From NCBI GenBank assembly GCA_965363355.1, contig CBDTTM010000040.1, positions 1 to 16,245 on the forward strand: DNA of 16,245 bases. Direction: 5' to 3'. Shown here piece by piece: positions 6,048-14,742 of the stretch; positions within the stretch are counted from its first letter, which is position 1; each line of letters begins with the position of its first letter. The notes beneath the pieces were generated by a model. The model saw nothing but the letters and a program-made list of their open reading frames with translations. It was not told the DNA's origin and did no database searches. A program made the translations under genes and the position numbers. The DNA is from CBDTTM01 sp965363355 (GTDB lineage: Bacteria > Bacillota > Negativicutes > Selenomonadales > Selenomonadaceae).

Positions 6048-8675
6048 TTAGGCTCCCTTTGCCGCTTTTTTCACCGCATCTTCGATTCGATCGTAGGTCG
6101 AAATCACGCGGATTCCCATATCATCTAGGCGTTGCTGTGGCGAATCTCCTACACGTAAAGCCAAAACCCCATTGCAGTCTTCTATTGTATGAAGAAGCCG
6201 TTCAATCCGGTCTGCGCCTTCATCACAGAACTGGCTGCCACTACAGTATTTTTCTACACTGCGTTTTTCTAAGAATCTGGCTTCCAGTCCATCGCTTTCA
6301 TAGATATAAAATTCGGTAGCGTGCCCGAAATGCTGGTCGACGAGCATCCCACTTTTAGTCGCCACGGCAAAACGCTGCGCTGCTTCTTTTACCGCCTTAT
6401 CTTCTACAACATTCCTATATTCAATAGAAACATCGTGATCGAGCGTTCCAATGGCATCGGCCCGGCATTGATGGCAATGCTTCATTTGCAGCATATGCTG
6501 CCCACAGGTCTCTCTTAATTCGGCGATTTCTTTATGGCTGACAAGCGGCATCATTTCAAAGGCACTTCCCTTGACCGGAATCATTTGCATGATATTGGTA
6601 ATATAACAGCCAAGCTCTTTTACCTTTTTGACTACCGTTTCGACATGCGCATCATTGATGCCCTTGAGCACGACAATGTTGACCTTACAGATCATGCCAT
6701 GTGTCGTCAAATACTGCAGTCCAGCAAGCTGGTTTGCCAGCAAGATCGCCGCAGCGCTTTCACCAGTATACTGCATCCCCATATAATCGACATGATGGTA
6801 AATTGCCGCTCCGATTTTAGGGTCTACCGAATTGATGGTAATCGTAACGTGGGTTACGCCAAGTTCAATGAGTTCTGCCGCATAAAGAGGCAACATCAAG
6901 CCATTGGTCGATAAACAAAAGGTAACGTCTGGATCTTCTTTTCGAATCAACTGCAAGGTTTCTTTTGTTGCAGAAAAATTCGCTAGGGCATCTCCTGGAC
7001 CAGCAATACCAACAACCTTGAGGTTTGGCATCTTTTCTTTTACCTGGAGATACTTCTTCAATGCCTGCTCTGGATTTAAGATTTCGGTTGTCACCCCAGG
7101 GCGGCTCTCATTGGGACAATCATATTTTCTCAGACAATAATTACACTGGATATTGCATTTAGGAGCGATTGGAAGGTGCATGCGGGCATAATTGCCTTGC
7201 CCACAGGTAAAACAAGGATGTTCTGCCGTCTTTTTTTTCATTTCTGCCTCAGTTGCAATCGATTTTGAATCCATGTTCATCATATTTTCTCCATCCTCGC
7301 TCTTAAAGTATTTTTGATATGTTTCTTGCCTAAAGTTTCCATCACGCTGCAGCAAAAGACTATTGTCTATTCTGTCTAAAAGCATGAGCGAACCATCATA
7401 ACCGAGCATCCTTACTCTTTGCCCGCCGATTTGATCATGAATGGGAAAGCTGCATCGCACGAGTGGTAATTTTTGACGTTCTGCAATTCTTCTGCCATCC
7501 GAATTCCCGATCATGATGTTTACTTCTGATTCTATGATTTTGCTTTCTAAGGTTTCAAAATCAGCGTCATCTTCAATTGCCGATGTTTTGGTAAACTGCA
7601 CGGCGGCTGCCTTTTCTATTGCAGGAGCAAGCGCTTCAGCAAAGCCTTTGCAGACAGATCCAGTCGTGACCGCGGTGGGGACGACACCGCTTTCACAGCA
7701 AAGGTTCACAACTGCCTTGACGAAATCCGGTTCCCCAAAAATTGCCGCGCGCCCCAAAGCATTGTACTTATGCGAATCAATCAAAGCATCTAAATAGCGG
7801 CCTCGTTCTTTCTCCATTTCCTGTGTCGTTTTTCCGCCGAGTTCTTTGAGCTTAGCTAAAAGAGCATCGGTTGCCACCAAACCGCAAGGCAAATCCAAAC
7901 GACAATAAGGAACCTGATAGGTATCATACAAGTATTTCGCCGGAGAAATTTCCGGATCGACGAAAGATGCCAACTCAATCGTATACCGCGCGCCAGCCAT
8001 CTCGGCAATCTTTGTAATCTCAGTTCCACCTTGCGGTAAACGTTGATAGGAACTTCCGTGTACACCATCGAGATTTTCTGATAAATCTGGCAGCAATATA
8101 TAGGAAAGCCCCATTTTTTCGAGTAGATTTTTTAAATACCGCGTATCGGCTGGCGAAATCGGTCCAGTTATGATATTTATTTTTTCATTTGCCAAAGGCT
8201 TCATCTCGACCTGTGTCAAAACCGCATATAAAGCCCGAAAGAAACCTTCATACTGCGTACCGCCATATCCTGGCGTCGACAAAGATATGATTTTTATCTT
8301 TTTGCTTTCTGGGTGGAGCTCATAAAATTTTCGGATGATCGCCGGAACGTCCTCGCCTATGGTTTCCGCCAAGCAAGTCGTCGATACACCAATGATTTCG
8401 GGGTCATAGAGCCTTATTAGATTCTCAAGGCCTTGCAGTAAATTGCGTTCACCGCCAAATACCGTTCCTTGCTCTGTCAATGAAGACGAAGCTATATCTA
8501 CAGGTTCATTGTAATGCGTCGCCATATGCCTGCGGATATAAGTGCTGCAGCCTTGCGATCCATGAAGGATCGACATGCACTTTCGAATTCCATACATTGC
8601 GGTCACCGCCCCCATCGGCATACACATCTTACAAGGGTTTACATTTAAGTTCGTGAAATTCATCCCCACAGCCAA
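6048..8675 (-). CDS. nifN-B: NifN-NifB fusion with C-terminal NifX-like domain
   Basis: This 875-residue protein joins FeMo-cofactor assembly steps. Residues 1 to about 455 are NifN, a NifK-like scaffold subunit partnering NifE, with NPCKMCMP (Cys15, Cys18), HGSQGCSTY (Cys43) and STTCLAETIGED (Cys101). A linker rich in Met and charged residues leads to HPCFTCG near 490 and the radical-SAM motif CNIQCNYC (Cys507, Cys511, Cys514), typical of NifB, which makes the carbide-containing NifB-co from SAM and Fe-S clusters. MKHCHQCRADAIG near 730 is the conserved NifB cysteine segment. From about 767 a NifX/NafY-type cofactor-binding domain (MLVDQHFGHATEFYIYE) closes the protein. The start is TTG at 8675, backed by GAGGAG 4 nt upstream; the in-frame ATG at 8663 has no suitable site. 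It follows nifE by 21 bp. Confidence 0.95.
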   Translation of the reverse strand: MAVGMNFTNLNVNPCKMCMPMGAVTAMYGIRKCMSILHGSQGCSTYIRRHMATHYNEPVDIASSSLTEQGTVFGGERNLLQGLENLIRLYDPEIIGVSTTCLAETIGEDVPAIIRKFYELHPESKKIKIISLSTPGYGGTQYEGFFRALYAVLTQVEMKPLANEKINIITGPISPADTRYLKNLLEKMGLSYILLPDLSENLDGVHGSSYQRLPQGGTEITKIAEMAGARYTIELASFVDPEISPAKYLYDTYQVPYCRLDLPCGLVATDALLAKLKELGGKTTQEMEKERGRYLDALIDSHKYNALGRAAIFGEPDFVKAVVNLCCESGVVPTAVTTGSVCKGFAEALAPAIEKAAAVQFTKTSAIEDDADFETLESKIIESEVNIMIGNSDGRRIAERQKLPLVRCSFPIHDQIGGQRVRMLGYDGSLMLLDRIDNSLLLQRDGNFRQETYQKYFKSEDGENMMNMDSKSIATEAEMKKKTAEHPCFTCGQGNYARMHLPIAPKCNIQCNYCLRKYDCPNESRPGVTTEILNPEQALKKYLQVKEKMPNLKVVGIAGPGDALANFSATKETLQLIRKEDPDVTFCLSTNGLMLPLYAAELIELGVTHVTITINSVDPKIGAAIYHHVDYMGMQYTGESAAAILLANQLAGLQYLTTHGMICKVNIVVLKGINDAHVETVVKKVKELGCYITNIMQMIPVKGSAFEMMPLVSHKEIAELRETCGQHMLQMKHCHQCRADAIGTLDHDVSIEYRNVVEDKAVKEAAQRFAVATKSGMLVDQHFGHATEFYIYESDGLEARFLEKRSVEKYCSGSQFCDEGADRIERLLHTIEDCNGVLALRVGDSPQQRLDDMGIRVISTYDRIEDAVKKAAKGA

Positions 8676-8679
8676 GCAT

Positions 8680-8685
8680 CTCCTC
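8680..8685 (-). promoter_or_regulatory. Ribosome binding site supporting the TTG start of nifN-B
   Basis: GAGGAG on the minus strand ends 4 nt before the TTG at 8675. It is 16 nt from the next in-frame ATG (8663), too far to serve it, which favours the TTG. Confidence 0.6.
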
Positions 8686-8696
8686 GCCTTATCGTA

Positions 8697-10037
8697 TTAC
8701 AACAGTTCCCAAACCGGACTGTTCATGCTTAAATTGATTTCCTGCGTAAAATTGACTACCCCTTCATAACCGCCCAAAGCATGTTTTCGCTCATGGTTAT
8801 GATCACAAAACGCAATGCCAAGCTTATATGCCAGCGGCCGCTCTTTTACTCCGCCGACAAGAATATCCGCCTTCTTTTCCCGCATGAACATTTCCAGCTC
8901 CGCCGGATTTGCATCATCGAGAATGACGGTATCTGGCTCTACCAGACTTTGGATGATTGCATAATCATCCGCTTTGCCGGTTTGGGTGCCAACGACGACC
9001 GTCTGGATTCCCATTTCATTGAACTGGCGAATCAGAGAAATCGCCTTAAAACCGCCGCCAACATAAATAGCTGCGCGCCGCCCTTCAAGATGCGACCGGT
9101 ATCTAGCTAAAAATCCTTCTGCTTTTGTCCTTTGCTCTTGTACAAAAGCTTTGGCTTTTTTTATGATTTTGGGATCGCCTAAAGCTTCCGCTACGCGAAG
9201 AAGCGAACTGCTCGTATCTTCAATGCCAAAAAAGCTCACCTTGAAAAAGGGAATCGAAAATTCATCCTCCATCATATTGGCCAAATAAACGCTTGAGCCG
9301 GCACATTGTACGATATTAAGTGCCGCGGTCGGTGCCTTTAGCAGTGTTTCATAGGATGCATCGCCCGTAATGGTCGCATTGACCGTCACGCCGATTTTTT
9401 CAAAATAGCTTTTGAGCAGCCACATCTCACCTGCCAGGTTGAAATCTCCCAATATATTAATTCCCCGATGCTCTACCAGTTTTTGTTCCCCTGGCCGGAT
9501 CAATCGCATGATTGCCTCACAAGCCATTTTATATCCCAGGGATTTGGTACCTGAAAAACCGGGTGCCTTGACCGGAATGACCCGCACGGAAAACTTTTTT
9601 TCAGCCTCACGGCAAACAGCCTCGATATCATCACCGATAACGCCGACGATACAGGTAGCATACACAAAGATGAGCTTAGGCTGTTTGCTCTGCACAATTT
9701 CTTCAATCGCAGCTTTTAGTTTTTCTGCCCCACCGAAAATAATGTCTTTCTCCCTTAAATCGGTGGAAAAACTATTACGATAAATATCGCTGCCACTCGA
9801 GAGGCTGCCGCGGATATCCCAGGTGTAGCTGGCACAGCCTATCGGGCCATGCACAATATGATAAGCATCGGTAATCGGATTAAGGACAACTCTGGCCCCG
9901 CAATATACGCAAGCTCGTTGGCTCACGGCCCCCGACACGCTTTCCTTATCACAGCTGATGCCGCGTCCATCACCACTGCAGCCAAAATCTTTGATCAAAA
10001 TGGAATCCATTCTTTCTTGCAATACCCCTGCTGCCAT
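8697..10037 (-). CDS. nifE: Nitrogenase FeMo-cofactor scaffold protein NifE
   Basis: NifE pairs with NifN to form the scaffold on which NifB-co is converted to FeMo-cofactor. The 446-residue protein has the typical N-terminus and cluster cysteines: RACVYCGARVVLNP (Cys43), HGPIGCASYTWDIRG (Cys68) and YATCIVGVIGDD (Cys129), plus VQCAGSSVYLANMM, which holds the cysteine equivalent to the cofactor ligand of NifD. The frame is open to 10079, but the upstream extension is hydrophobic and unlike the family; ATG 10037 (MAAGVLQERMD) has GGGAGG 8 nt upstream. It is separated from nifK by 114 bp that contain a terminator-like hairpin, the largest gap inside the operon. Confidence 0.95.
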   Translation of the reverse strand: MAAGVLQERMDSILIKDFGCSGDGRGISCDKESVSGAVSQRACVYCGARVVLNPITDAYHIVHGPIGCASYTWDIRGSLSSGSDIYRNSFSTDLREKDIIFGGAEKLKAAIEEIVQSKQPKLIFVYATCIVGVIGDDIEAVCREAEKKFSVRVIPVKAPGFSGTKSLGYKMACEAIMRLIRPGEQKLVEHRGINILGDFNLAGEMWLLKSYFEKIGVTVNATITGDASYETLLKAPTAALNIVQCAGSSVYLANMMEDEFSIPFFKVSFFGIEDTSSSLLRVAEALGDPKIIKKAKAFVQEQRTKAEGFLARYRSHLEGRRAAIYVGGGFKAISLIRQFNEMGIQTVVVGTQTGKADDYAIIQSLVEPDTVILDDANPAELEMFMREKKADILVGGVKERPLAYKLGIAFCDHNHERKHALGGYEGVVNFTQEINLSMNSPVWELL

Positions 10038-10045
10038 AGCGAAAA

Positions 10046-10051
10046 CCTCCC
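10046..10051 (-). promoter_or_regulatory. Ribosome binding site deciding the nifE start
   Basis: GGGAGG on the minus strand lies 8 nt before ATG 10037. It falls inside the longer open frame, so it selects the shorter protein. Confidence 0.7.
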
Positions 10052-10058
10052 TTAAAAT

Positions 10059-10106
10059 AAAAAAAGGCAGGAGAAACAAAGGCTATACGCCTTTGTATTC
10101 CTGACC
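10059..10106 (-). terminator. Intercistronic terminator-like hairpin between nifK and nifE
   Basis: Read on the minus strand, an upper stem of 8 bp (arms at 10089-10096 and 10076-10083, 5-nt loop) sits on a lower 5-bp stem CAGGA/TCCTG (10099-10103 with 10068-10072), then an uninterrupted T7 (10065-10059). This is the form of an intrinsic terminator. As downstream genes need expression, it probably acts as a partial terminator and/or protects the 3' end of a nifHDK message. Confidence 0.7.
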
Positions 10107-10151
10107 TTGTCTCTCCATCACTCTATTTGATTTCTAAACTGAGTTCTTACC

Positions 10152-11516
10152 CTACATTACCAATTCAAAATCTTCGTCTTTTGCGTCGCGGTCACGCCGA
10201 TCGAGCAGTGCATTGCAAATGAGCTCTAGTAGGCGCATAGCTCCTTTATACCCAACGAGCGGCATATAGGAATGAACATAACGATCAAGAATTGGAAAAC
10301 CTGCGCGAACGAGAGGAATATCCTCTGCTTTGGCAATATATTTTCCATGTGTCGTCCCAATCATAAGATCGACTGGATCGTTTTTGATCCACTGATGTAG
10401 TTCAAACAAATCGCCATTTGCTTTTACTTTGCAGCCTTCTACGCCAAATTTTTTAAGGAGTGCCGCTGCTTTTTTCGTGAAAACTTCGTTTGGCGTACCC
10501 GTCAACAGGTATTTCGGCATCATGCCCATTTCCAAGATAAATGCCGCAATCCCTAAAACTGTGTCAGGATCGCCATAGACCGCCACCTTTTTCTGATCAA
10601 AATTTTGGTGAGCATCGAGCATGACATCAACAAGCTGACCGCGTTCTTCTTCTAAAGCTGCCGGAACCGGAACCTTGGCAAAACGTGACAGATTCATCAA
10701 AAATTCATCGGTCGCTTCGATACCAATTGGCAGCGGCATGCTGTCAAAATCGACTTCACACTGTGATTTCAATGTCATCGCCGGAGCAAGGCTCGTGATT
10801 TCGCCTAAAGCTAAGATTTTTTCGCAATTGCCAAGATCTTTTATTTCCTCAATTTTTGTACCACCGCGTGGATACATTTCATAATGCCCTTTGTTTGGTG
10901 CATCCATGACTCCGCTCGTATCAGGAAACATGATGAACTTAGTCTGCATAAGCGTTGTCAGTCTCTTGATTTCCTGCATATCTCCCGGATTCACGAAGCC
11001 CGGAAAAATACCGACTTTACCATTTTTTTCAGTTCCCGCTTTGGCCAAATACTTAATGAAGCCTGACATCATATTGCCGAAACCATTGACATGTGAACCT
11101 GAATAACTCGGTGTATTGGTATGAACGACGAGTTTTCCTTCCGGTATTTCCATTTGCTGAATATACGTATTCAAATCATCGCCAATGGTCTCACTGAGGC
11201 AAGTCGTGTGGACAGCCACGATATCAGGATCATAGATTTCAAATACATTCTTGATTCCCTTTTTAAGGTTGCTGCCACCGCCAAATACACAGGCCCCTTC
11301 TGTAAAAGAGCTCGTCGTAGCGATTGCCGGTTCTTTAAAATGTCTAGATAAAAAGGTACGATGATATGAACAGCAGCCTTGGGAACCATGACTGTGCGGC
11401 ATGCAGCGATGGACACCTAACGCGGCATACATAGCGCCTACCGGTTGGCAAGTTTTACAAGGATTGACGCGCAATGCCTTGCGTTCTACGATTGTTTTTG
11501 GGGTTGCATCAAGCAT
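10152..11516 (-). CDS. nifK: Molybdenum-iron nitrogenase beta subunit NifK
   Basis: NifK pairs with NifD and shares the P-cluster that passes electrons to FeMo-cofactor. The 454-residue protein has the three P-cluster cysteines: KTCQPVGAM (Cys23), HGSQGCCSY (Cys48) and HTTCLSETIGDD (Cys106), followed by the NifK-type PSYSGSHVNGF segment. It lacks the roughly 50-residue N-terminal extension of proteobacterial NifK, as in C. pasteurianum. A GTG at 11525 is in frame but overlaps the AGGAGG site, so ATG 11516, 8 nt after that site, is the better start. The ATG overlaps the nifD stop by 8 bp, which suggests coupled, near-equal synthesis of the two subunits. Confidence 0.96.
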   Translation of the reverse strand: MLDATPKTIVERKALRVNPCKTCQPVGAMYAALGVHRCMPHSHGSQGCCSYHRTFLSRHFKEPAIATTSSFTEGACVFGGGSNLKKGIKNVFEIYDPDIVAVHTTCLSETIGDDLNTYIQQMEIPEGKLVVHTNTPSYSGSHVNGFGNMMSGFIKYLAKAGTEKNGKVGIFPGFVNPGDMQEIKRLTTLMQTKFIMFPDTSGVMDAPNKGHYEMYPRGGTKIEEIKDLGNCEKILALGEITSLAPAMTLKSQCEVDFDSMPLPIGIEATDEFLMNLSRFAKVPVPAALEEERGQLVDVMLDAHQNFDQKKVAVYGDPDTVLGIAAFILEMGMMPKYLLTGTPNEVFTKKAAALLKKFGVEGCKVKANGDLFELHQWIKNDPVDLMIGTTHGKYIAKAEDIPLVRAGFPILDRYVHSYMPLVGYKGAMRLLELICNALLDRRDRDAKDEDFELVM

Positions 11517-13107
11517 TTTGTCCACCTCCTATAGTTCCTTCCAAAATCGGTTCTTTATTCCAAGGCGGTGTAATATAATGCCAAGACGGCGTAGATAAAC
11601 TCATGTACGTATCACGAGCAAAATTTATTGCTCCTTGAAAACCGGCATAAGGACCGCTGTAATCGTATGAATGAAGCTGCCTTGATGGCGTTCCCGTCTT
11701 TTGGATCATGTATTTATCCTTGATTCCTGAATAGAAAATATCTGGATTGAAAAGGTCTATCAATTTTTCTGTTTCATAATGATTGAAATCATCCACAACA
11801 ATCGTGCCATTGCCCATGTCTTTGAACATGCCTTTGTAATATTCAAGCTCTGTTTTTCCAAGCAAAGAATCAAAATGTTCTTTACTGATGGTCAAATGGT
11901 AATACCGATCATCTTTTTGTGGAGATAGCTGTTCAATATTTTTCGTATCGGCGTCTAATTTTATATTAGGAAGCACTTCTCGTCCTTCATAATCATCTCG
12001 ATGGGCAAATTCATAGCCAGCAATTATCGTCTTCATCCCAAAGTCTGCCATGAGATTTTGGTAATGATGTGAACGGGAACCTCCGACAAAAACAGCAGAT
12101 GTATAACCATCGAGCTTCTCTTGATAGTATTTACGGTCTTCTGCAATCTCCGCCAATTCCTGTGCAATAACCTCTTCAGTTCGCGCCGTCATTTTTTCAT
12201 CGTTGAAATACGCTGCAATTTCTCGCAGAGAACGAATGGTTTCATCAATACCGATAAAGTTGACTTTCATCCAGTCGATACCATATTCCACTTTCATCAT
12301 TTCAGCAATATAGTTAATGGAACGGTGACATTGCACCAAATTTAGATTGGCCACATGTGCATTTTTTATTTTTTCATATTTGCCATCGCCAGTAAATACA
12401 GATACGATCTCATAACCGATTTGCGTAAGCAATCGCTCGGTTTCCCAGCCATCGCCACCGATATTGTATTCACCGAGCAAGTTTATGGCAAATTTCTTAT
12501 CCGGCTTTGCCCCACCTGTACCGATGACTTTTTTGATCAGCCCATTGTTTGCTATATGATGGCCTGCCGACTGACTGACTCCTTTATACCCTTCACAACT
12601 ATAAGAAACGCATTTAATTGAAAATTTTTCTTCAGCCCAGGCTGCCACTGCATGGATATCATCTCCAATGAGCCCTACCGGACAAGTAGAACAAATCATG
12701 ATACAGGCCGGCTTGAATATTTCCATGATTTCTTCAACAGCTTGTTTGAGTTTTTTCTCACCGCCAAAAACAATATCCGGTTCCTGTAGATCTGTGGAGA
12801 AACAATACTGGATGAAATTTTTACCGTCAGTTGCAGCGGCCTTGTTACGACGTGTTCCCCAGCTATAATAACCACAACCAATTGGTCCATGTGTCAATAC
12901 GACAACATCTTGCAATGGCCCCAGCACAACACCCTTACAGCCAGCATAGCAGCAGCCCCGGCTGGTCATGATTCCCGGGACAGAGCGGCTATTAGCCGCT
13001 ATCTCCGGTACTTCACATTCATCTTTATCCAATTGGACTATATGATCTTTTCTATTTTTAAAAACTCTGGCGGAGTATTGATCCAATACTTTCTCGCGCT
13101 CATTCAT
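11509..13107 (-). CDS. nifD: Molybdenum-iron nitrogenase alpha subunit NifD
   Basis: NifD carries FeMo-cofactor, where N2 is reduced, and shares the P-cluster with NifK. The 532-residue protein shows P-cluster ligands Cys52 (SRGCCYAGCKG), Cys78 (HGPIGCGYYSW) and Cys142 (CSTCPVGLIGDD), and FeMo-cofactor ligands Cys260 (VQCHRSINYIAEMM) and His479 (RQLHSYDYSGPYAGF). It is about 40-50 residues longer than the proteobacterial protein because of an insertion at roughly residues 375-430, a mark of the clostridial lineage. The absence of a delta-subunit gene and the presence of nifV and nifE/N support the Mo type over V or Fe-only types. GGAGGAGG lies 7 nt before the ATG; the nifI2 stop is 17 bp upstream. 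Confidence 0.97.
   Translation of the reverse strand: MNEREKVLDQYSARVFKNRKDHIVQLDKDECEVPEIAANSRSVPGIMTSRGCCYAGCKGVVLGPLQDVVVLTHGPIGCGYYSWGTRRNKAAATDGKNFIQYCFSTDLQEPDIVFGGEKKLKQAVEEIMEIFKPACIMICSTCPVGLIGDDIHAVAAWAEEKFSIKCVSYSCEGYKGVSQSAGHHIANNGLIKKVIGTGGAKPDKKFAINLLGEYNIGGDGWETERLLTQIGYEIVSVFTGDGKYEKIKNAHVANLNLVQCHRSINYIAEMMKVEYGIDWMKVNFIGIDETIRSLREIAAYFNDEKMTARTEEVIAQELAEIAEDRKYYQEKLDGYTSAVFVGGSRSHHYQNLMADFGMKTIIAGYEFAHRDDYEGREVLPNIKLDADTKNIEQLSPQKDDRYYHLTISKEHFDSLLGKTELEYYKGMFKDMGNGTIVVDDFNHYETEKLIDLFNPDIFYSGIKDKYMIQKTGTPSRQLHSYDYSGPYAGFQGAINFARDTYMSLSTPSWHYITPPWNKEPILEGTIGGGQNA
11525..11530 (-). promoter_or_regulatory. Ribosome binding site deciding the nifK start
   Basis: AGGAGG within the last codons of nifD lies 8 nt before ATG 11516 and overlaps the alternative in-frame GTG at 11525, ruling that GTG out as the main start. 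Confidence 0.75.
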
Positions 13108-13124
13108 GTCGATTCCTCCTCCAA

Positions 13125-13514
13125 TCAGTCAAATTCCTTTTCCTGGCAAGCCCCTGTACGTATGTTATAGCCTTCAGCAATCGGCATAACAAAGACCTTG
13201 CCATCACCAGGATGCCCTGTCTGATTGACCTTAATGATTATTTTCACCGCATAATCGACTTGTTCATCATCCACGATCAAAGAAAATGATCTGCGCGGAA
13301 CCAGCCGAACGGCTTCCGATAAATGTTCCCCTATCTCATCGGCCGGAACGGAGCCATCATTGCCCATGATGACATTGATTGCTTCCGTGGCCAATGTTTT
13401 TTTGCCACGGCCGACAGCCTTTGAGCAGGTGAATGATGGATAGCCTGCTTCTGCTAAAGCATTTTTTGTAGGATTTACCATATTGAGCCTGATAAATGCC
13501 ATAATTTCTTTCAT
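13125..13514 (-). CDS. nifI2: PII-like nitrogenase switch-off protein NifI2
   Basis: This 129-residue PII-family protein starts MKEIMAFIRLNMVNPTKNAL and has the PII core: CSKAVGRGKK before a long T-loop (residues about 38-75), then the VDDEQVDYAVKIIIKVNQTG and GDGKVFVMPI segments that form the effector-binding site. The longer T-loop and position after nifI1, between nifH and nifD, identify NifI2. In methanogens the NifI1-NifI2 complex binds NifDK and blocks it when 2-oxoglutarate is low, that is when ammonium is present; the same role is inferred here. AAGGAG lies 10 nt before the ATG and overlaps the nifI1 stop. Confidence 0.92.
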   Translation of the reverse strand: MKEIMAFIRLNMVNPTKNALAEAGYPSFTCSKAVGRGKKTLATEAINVIMGNDGSVPADEIGEHLSEAVRLVPRRSFSLIVDDEQVDYAVKIIIKVNQTGHPGDGKVFVMPIAEGYNIRTGACQEKEFD

Positions 13515-13528
13515 CTGACAGCAGCTCC

Positions 13529-13858
13529 TTATAATCCAGGTTTGCCTGAACTGATTGTATAAGCTTCTAATACTGGTGTAACAAATATTCTACCATCGCC
13601 GAAATTCCCATTTTCACCAGTCTTTGCGTTTTTCATGATAATGCGAACAATATCTGCTTTATCTTTTTCTTCCGCAATGATGATGAGCAATTCCTTTGCT
13701 AACTCATCATAATGCACTTCACCGACGACGATTCCTTTTTGGCGTCCTCTTCCATAAACTTCTTCTTTGGTAACGCCTACATAACCAGCATCCAAAAGTT
13801 CTGCTAAAACAGCTCCCGATTTTTCTGGTCTGACAACTGCTCTTATCATCAACAACAT
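13529..13858 (-). CDS. nifI1: PII-like nitrogenase switch-off protein NifI1
   Basis: This 109-residue PII-family protein has the N-terminal MLLMIRAVVRPEKSGAVLAELL beta-alpha unit, the VYGRGRQKG segment before the T-loop, and the C-terminal GENGNFGDGRIFVTPV turn that binds nucleotide in PII proteins. It partners NifI2, whose gene starts 14 bp downstream. Placement directly after nifH (31-bp gap) is the usual nifH-nifI1-nifI2-nifD order of methanogens and strict anaerobes. Together the pair is expected to sense 2-oxoglutarate and ATP/ADP and inhibit dinitrogenase directly. An AAAGGAG site lies about 11 nt before ATG 13858; an in-frame ATG at 13849 is a less likely alternative. Confidence 0.93.
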   Translation of the reverse strand: MLLMIRAVVRPEKSGAVLAELLDAGYVGVTKEEVYGRGRQKGIVVGEVHYDELAKELLIIIAEEKDKADIVRIIMKNAKTGENGNFGDGRIFVTPVLEAYTISSGKPGL

Positions 13859-13889
13859 ATTTATTGCATCTCCTTTCGCCTTATAAAAA

Positions 13890-14711
13890 TCAGATATCCA
13901 TCAAGCCATGTTCCATAAGCAACTGTTCCAAACGTTCCTGCTTGAGTGGTTTCGGTACGACAAACATGTCATTGCCATCGATTTTTTGTGCTAAATCCCT
14001 GTATTCACCAGCCTGTGTACAGGTCGGATCGAATTCGATAACGGTTTGTTTATGGATTTCAGCCCTTTGCACCATGTTGTCACGCGGTACGAAGTGAATC
14101 ATCTGTGTTCCCAGTTCAGCCGCTACTGATTTGACTAGGTCGACTTCGCCATCTACATTACGGCTGTTGCAAATAAGTCCACCTAAACGCACGCCGCCAG
14201 TCGAAGCATATTTCTGTATCCCTTTCGAGATGTTATTCGCTGCATATAAAGCCATCATCTCACCGGAACAGACAATGTATATTTCCTGTGCCTTGCCTTC
14301 GCGAATCGGCATTGCAAACCCGCCGCAAACAACATCACCGAGGACATCGTAGAAAACATAATCCAGATCGGATTCATATGCGCCTAACTGTTCAAGTAAA
14401 TTAATGGAAGTGATGATACCGCGTCCAGCGCAGCCAACACCTGGTTCCGGTCCACCGGATTCCACGCAGCGGATTCCAGCATAGCCTTCTTTCAAAACCA
14501 GTTCCAATTCAACATCGTCGCCCTCTTCACGCAAAGTATCCAGAACCGTCTGCTGTGCGAGCCCGCCTAAGATCAAACGAGTCGAATCCGCTTTTGGGTC
14601 ACAGCCCACAATCATAATCTTCTTGCCCATTGCAGCGAGCCCAGCATTCAAATTTTGTGTAGTCGTTGATTTACCAATTCCGCCTTTGCCATAAATCGCA
14701 ACCTGTCTCAT
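13890..14711 (-). CDS. nifH: Nitrogenase iron protein NifH
   Basis: NifH is the homodimeric dinitrogenase reductase that delivers electrons to NifDK at the cost of ATP; it also takes part in P-cluster and FeMo-cofactor maturation. The 273-residue protein has the P-loop YGKGGIGKST (residues 7-16), switch I GCDPKADSTR, cluster ligands Cys94 (GVGCAGRG) and Cys129 (DVLGDVVCGGFAMP), and Arg97, the position ADP-ribosylated in organisms with DraT. No draT is in the window. GGAGGG lies 6 nt before the ATG. It is the first gene of the operon, behind a strong promoter and a roughly 150-nt leader with a terminator hairpin. Confidence 0.98.
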   Translation of the reverse strand: MRQVAIYGKGGIGKSTTTQNLNAGLAAMGKKIMIVGCDPKADSTRLILGGLAQQTVLDTLREEGDDVELELVLKEGYAGIRCVESGGPEPGVGCAGRGIITSINLLEQLGAYESDLDYVFYDVLGDVVCGGFAMPIREGKAQEIYIVCSGEMMALYAANNISKGIQKYASTGGVRLGGLICNSRNVDGEVDLVKSVAAELGTQMIHFVPRDNMVQRAEIHKQTVIEFDPTCTQAGEYRDLAQKIDGNDMFVVPKPLKQERLEQLLMEHGLMDI

Positions 14712-14742
14712 AAAAAACCCTCCATCTCAATCCACTTTAATT

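Noticed and set aside
8697..10079. Longer NifE starting at 10079
   Set aside because: The added N-terminus is hydrophobic and unlike NifE, and a strong GGGAGG site selects ATG 10037. The extra codons overlap the hairpin tail and T-run region.
10152..11525. NifK starting at GTG 11525
   Set aside because: The GTG overlaps the AGGAGG site that correctly serves ATG 11516.
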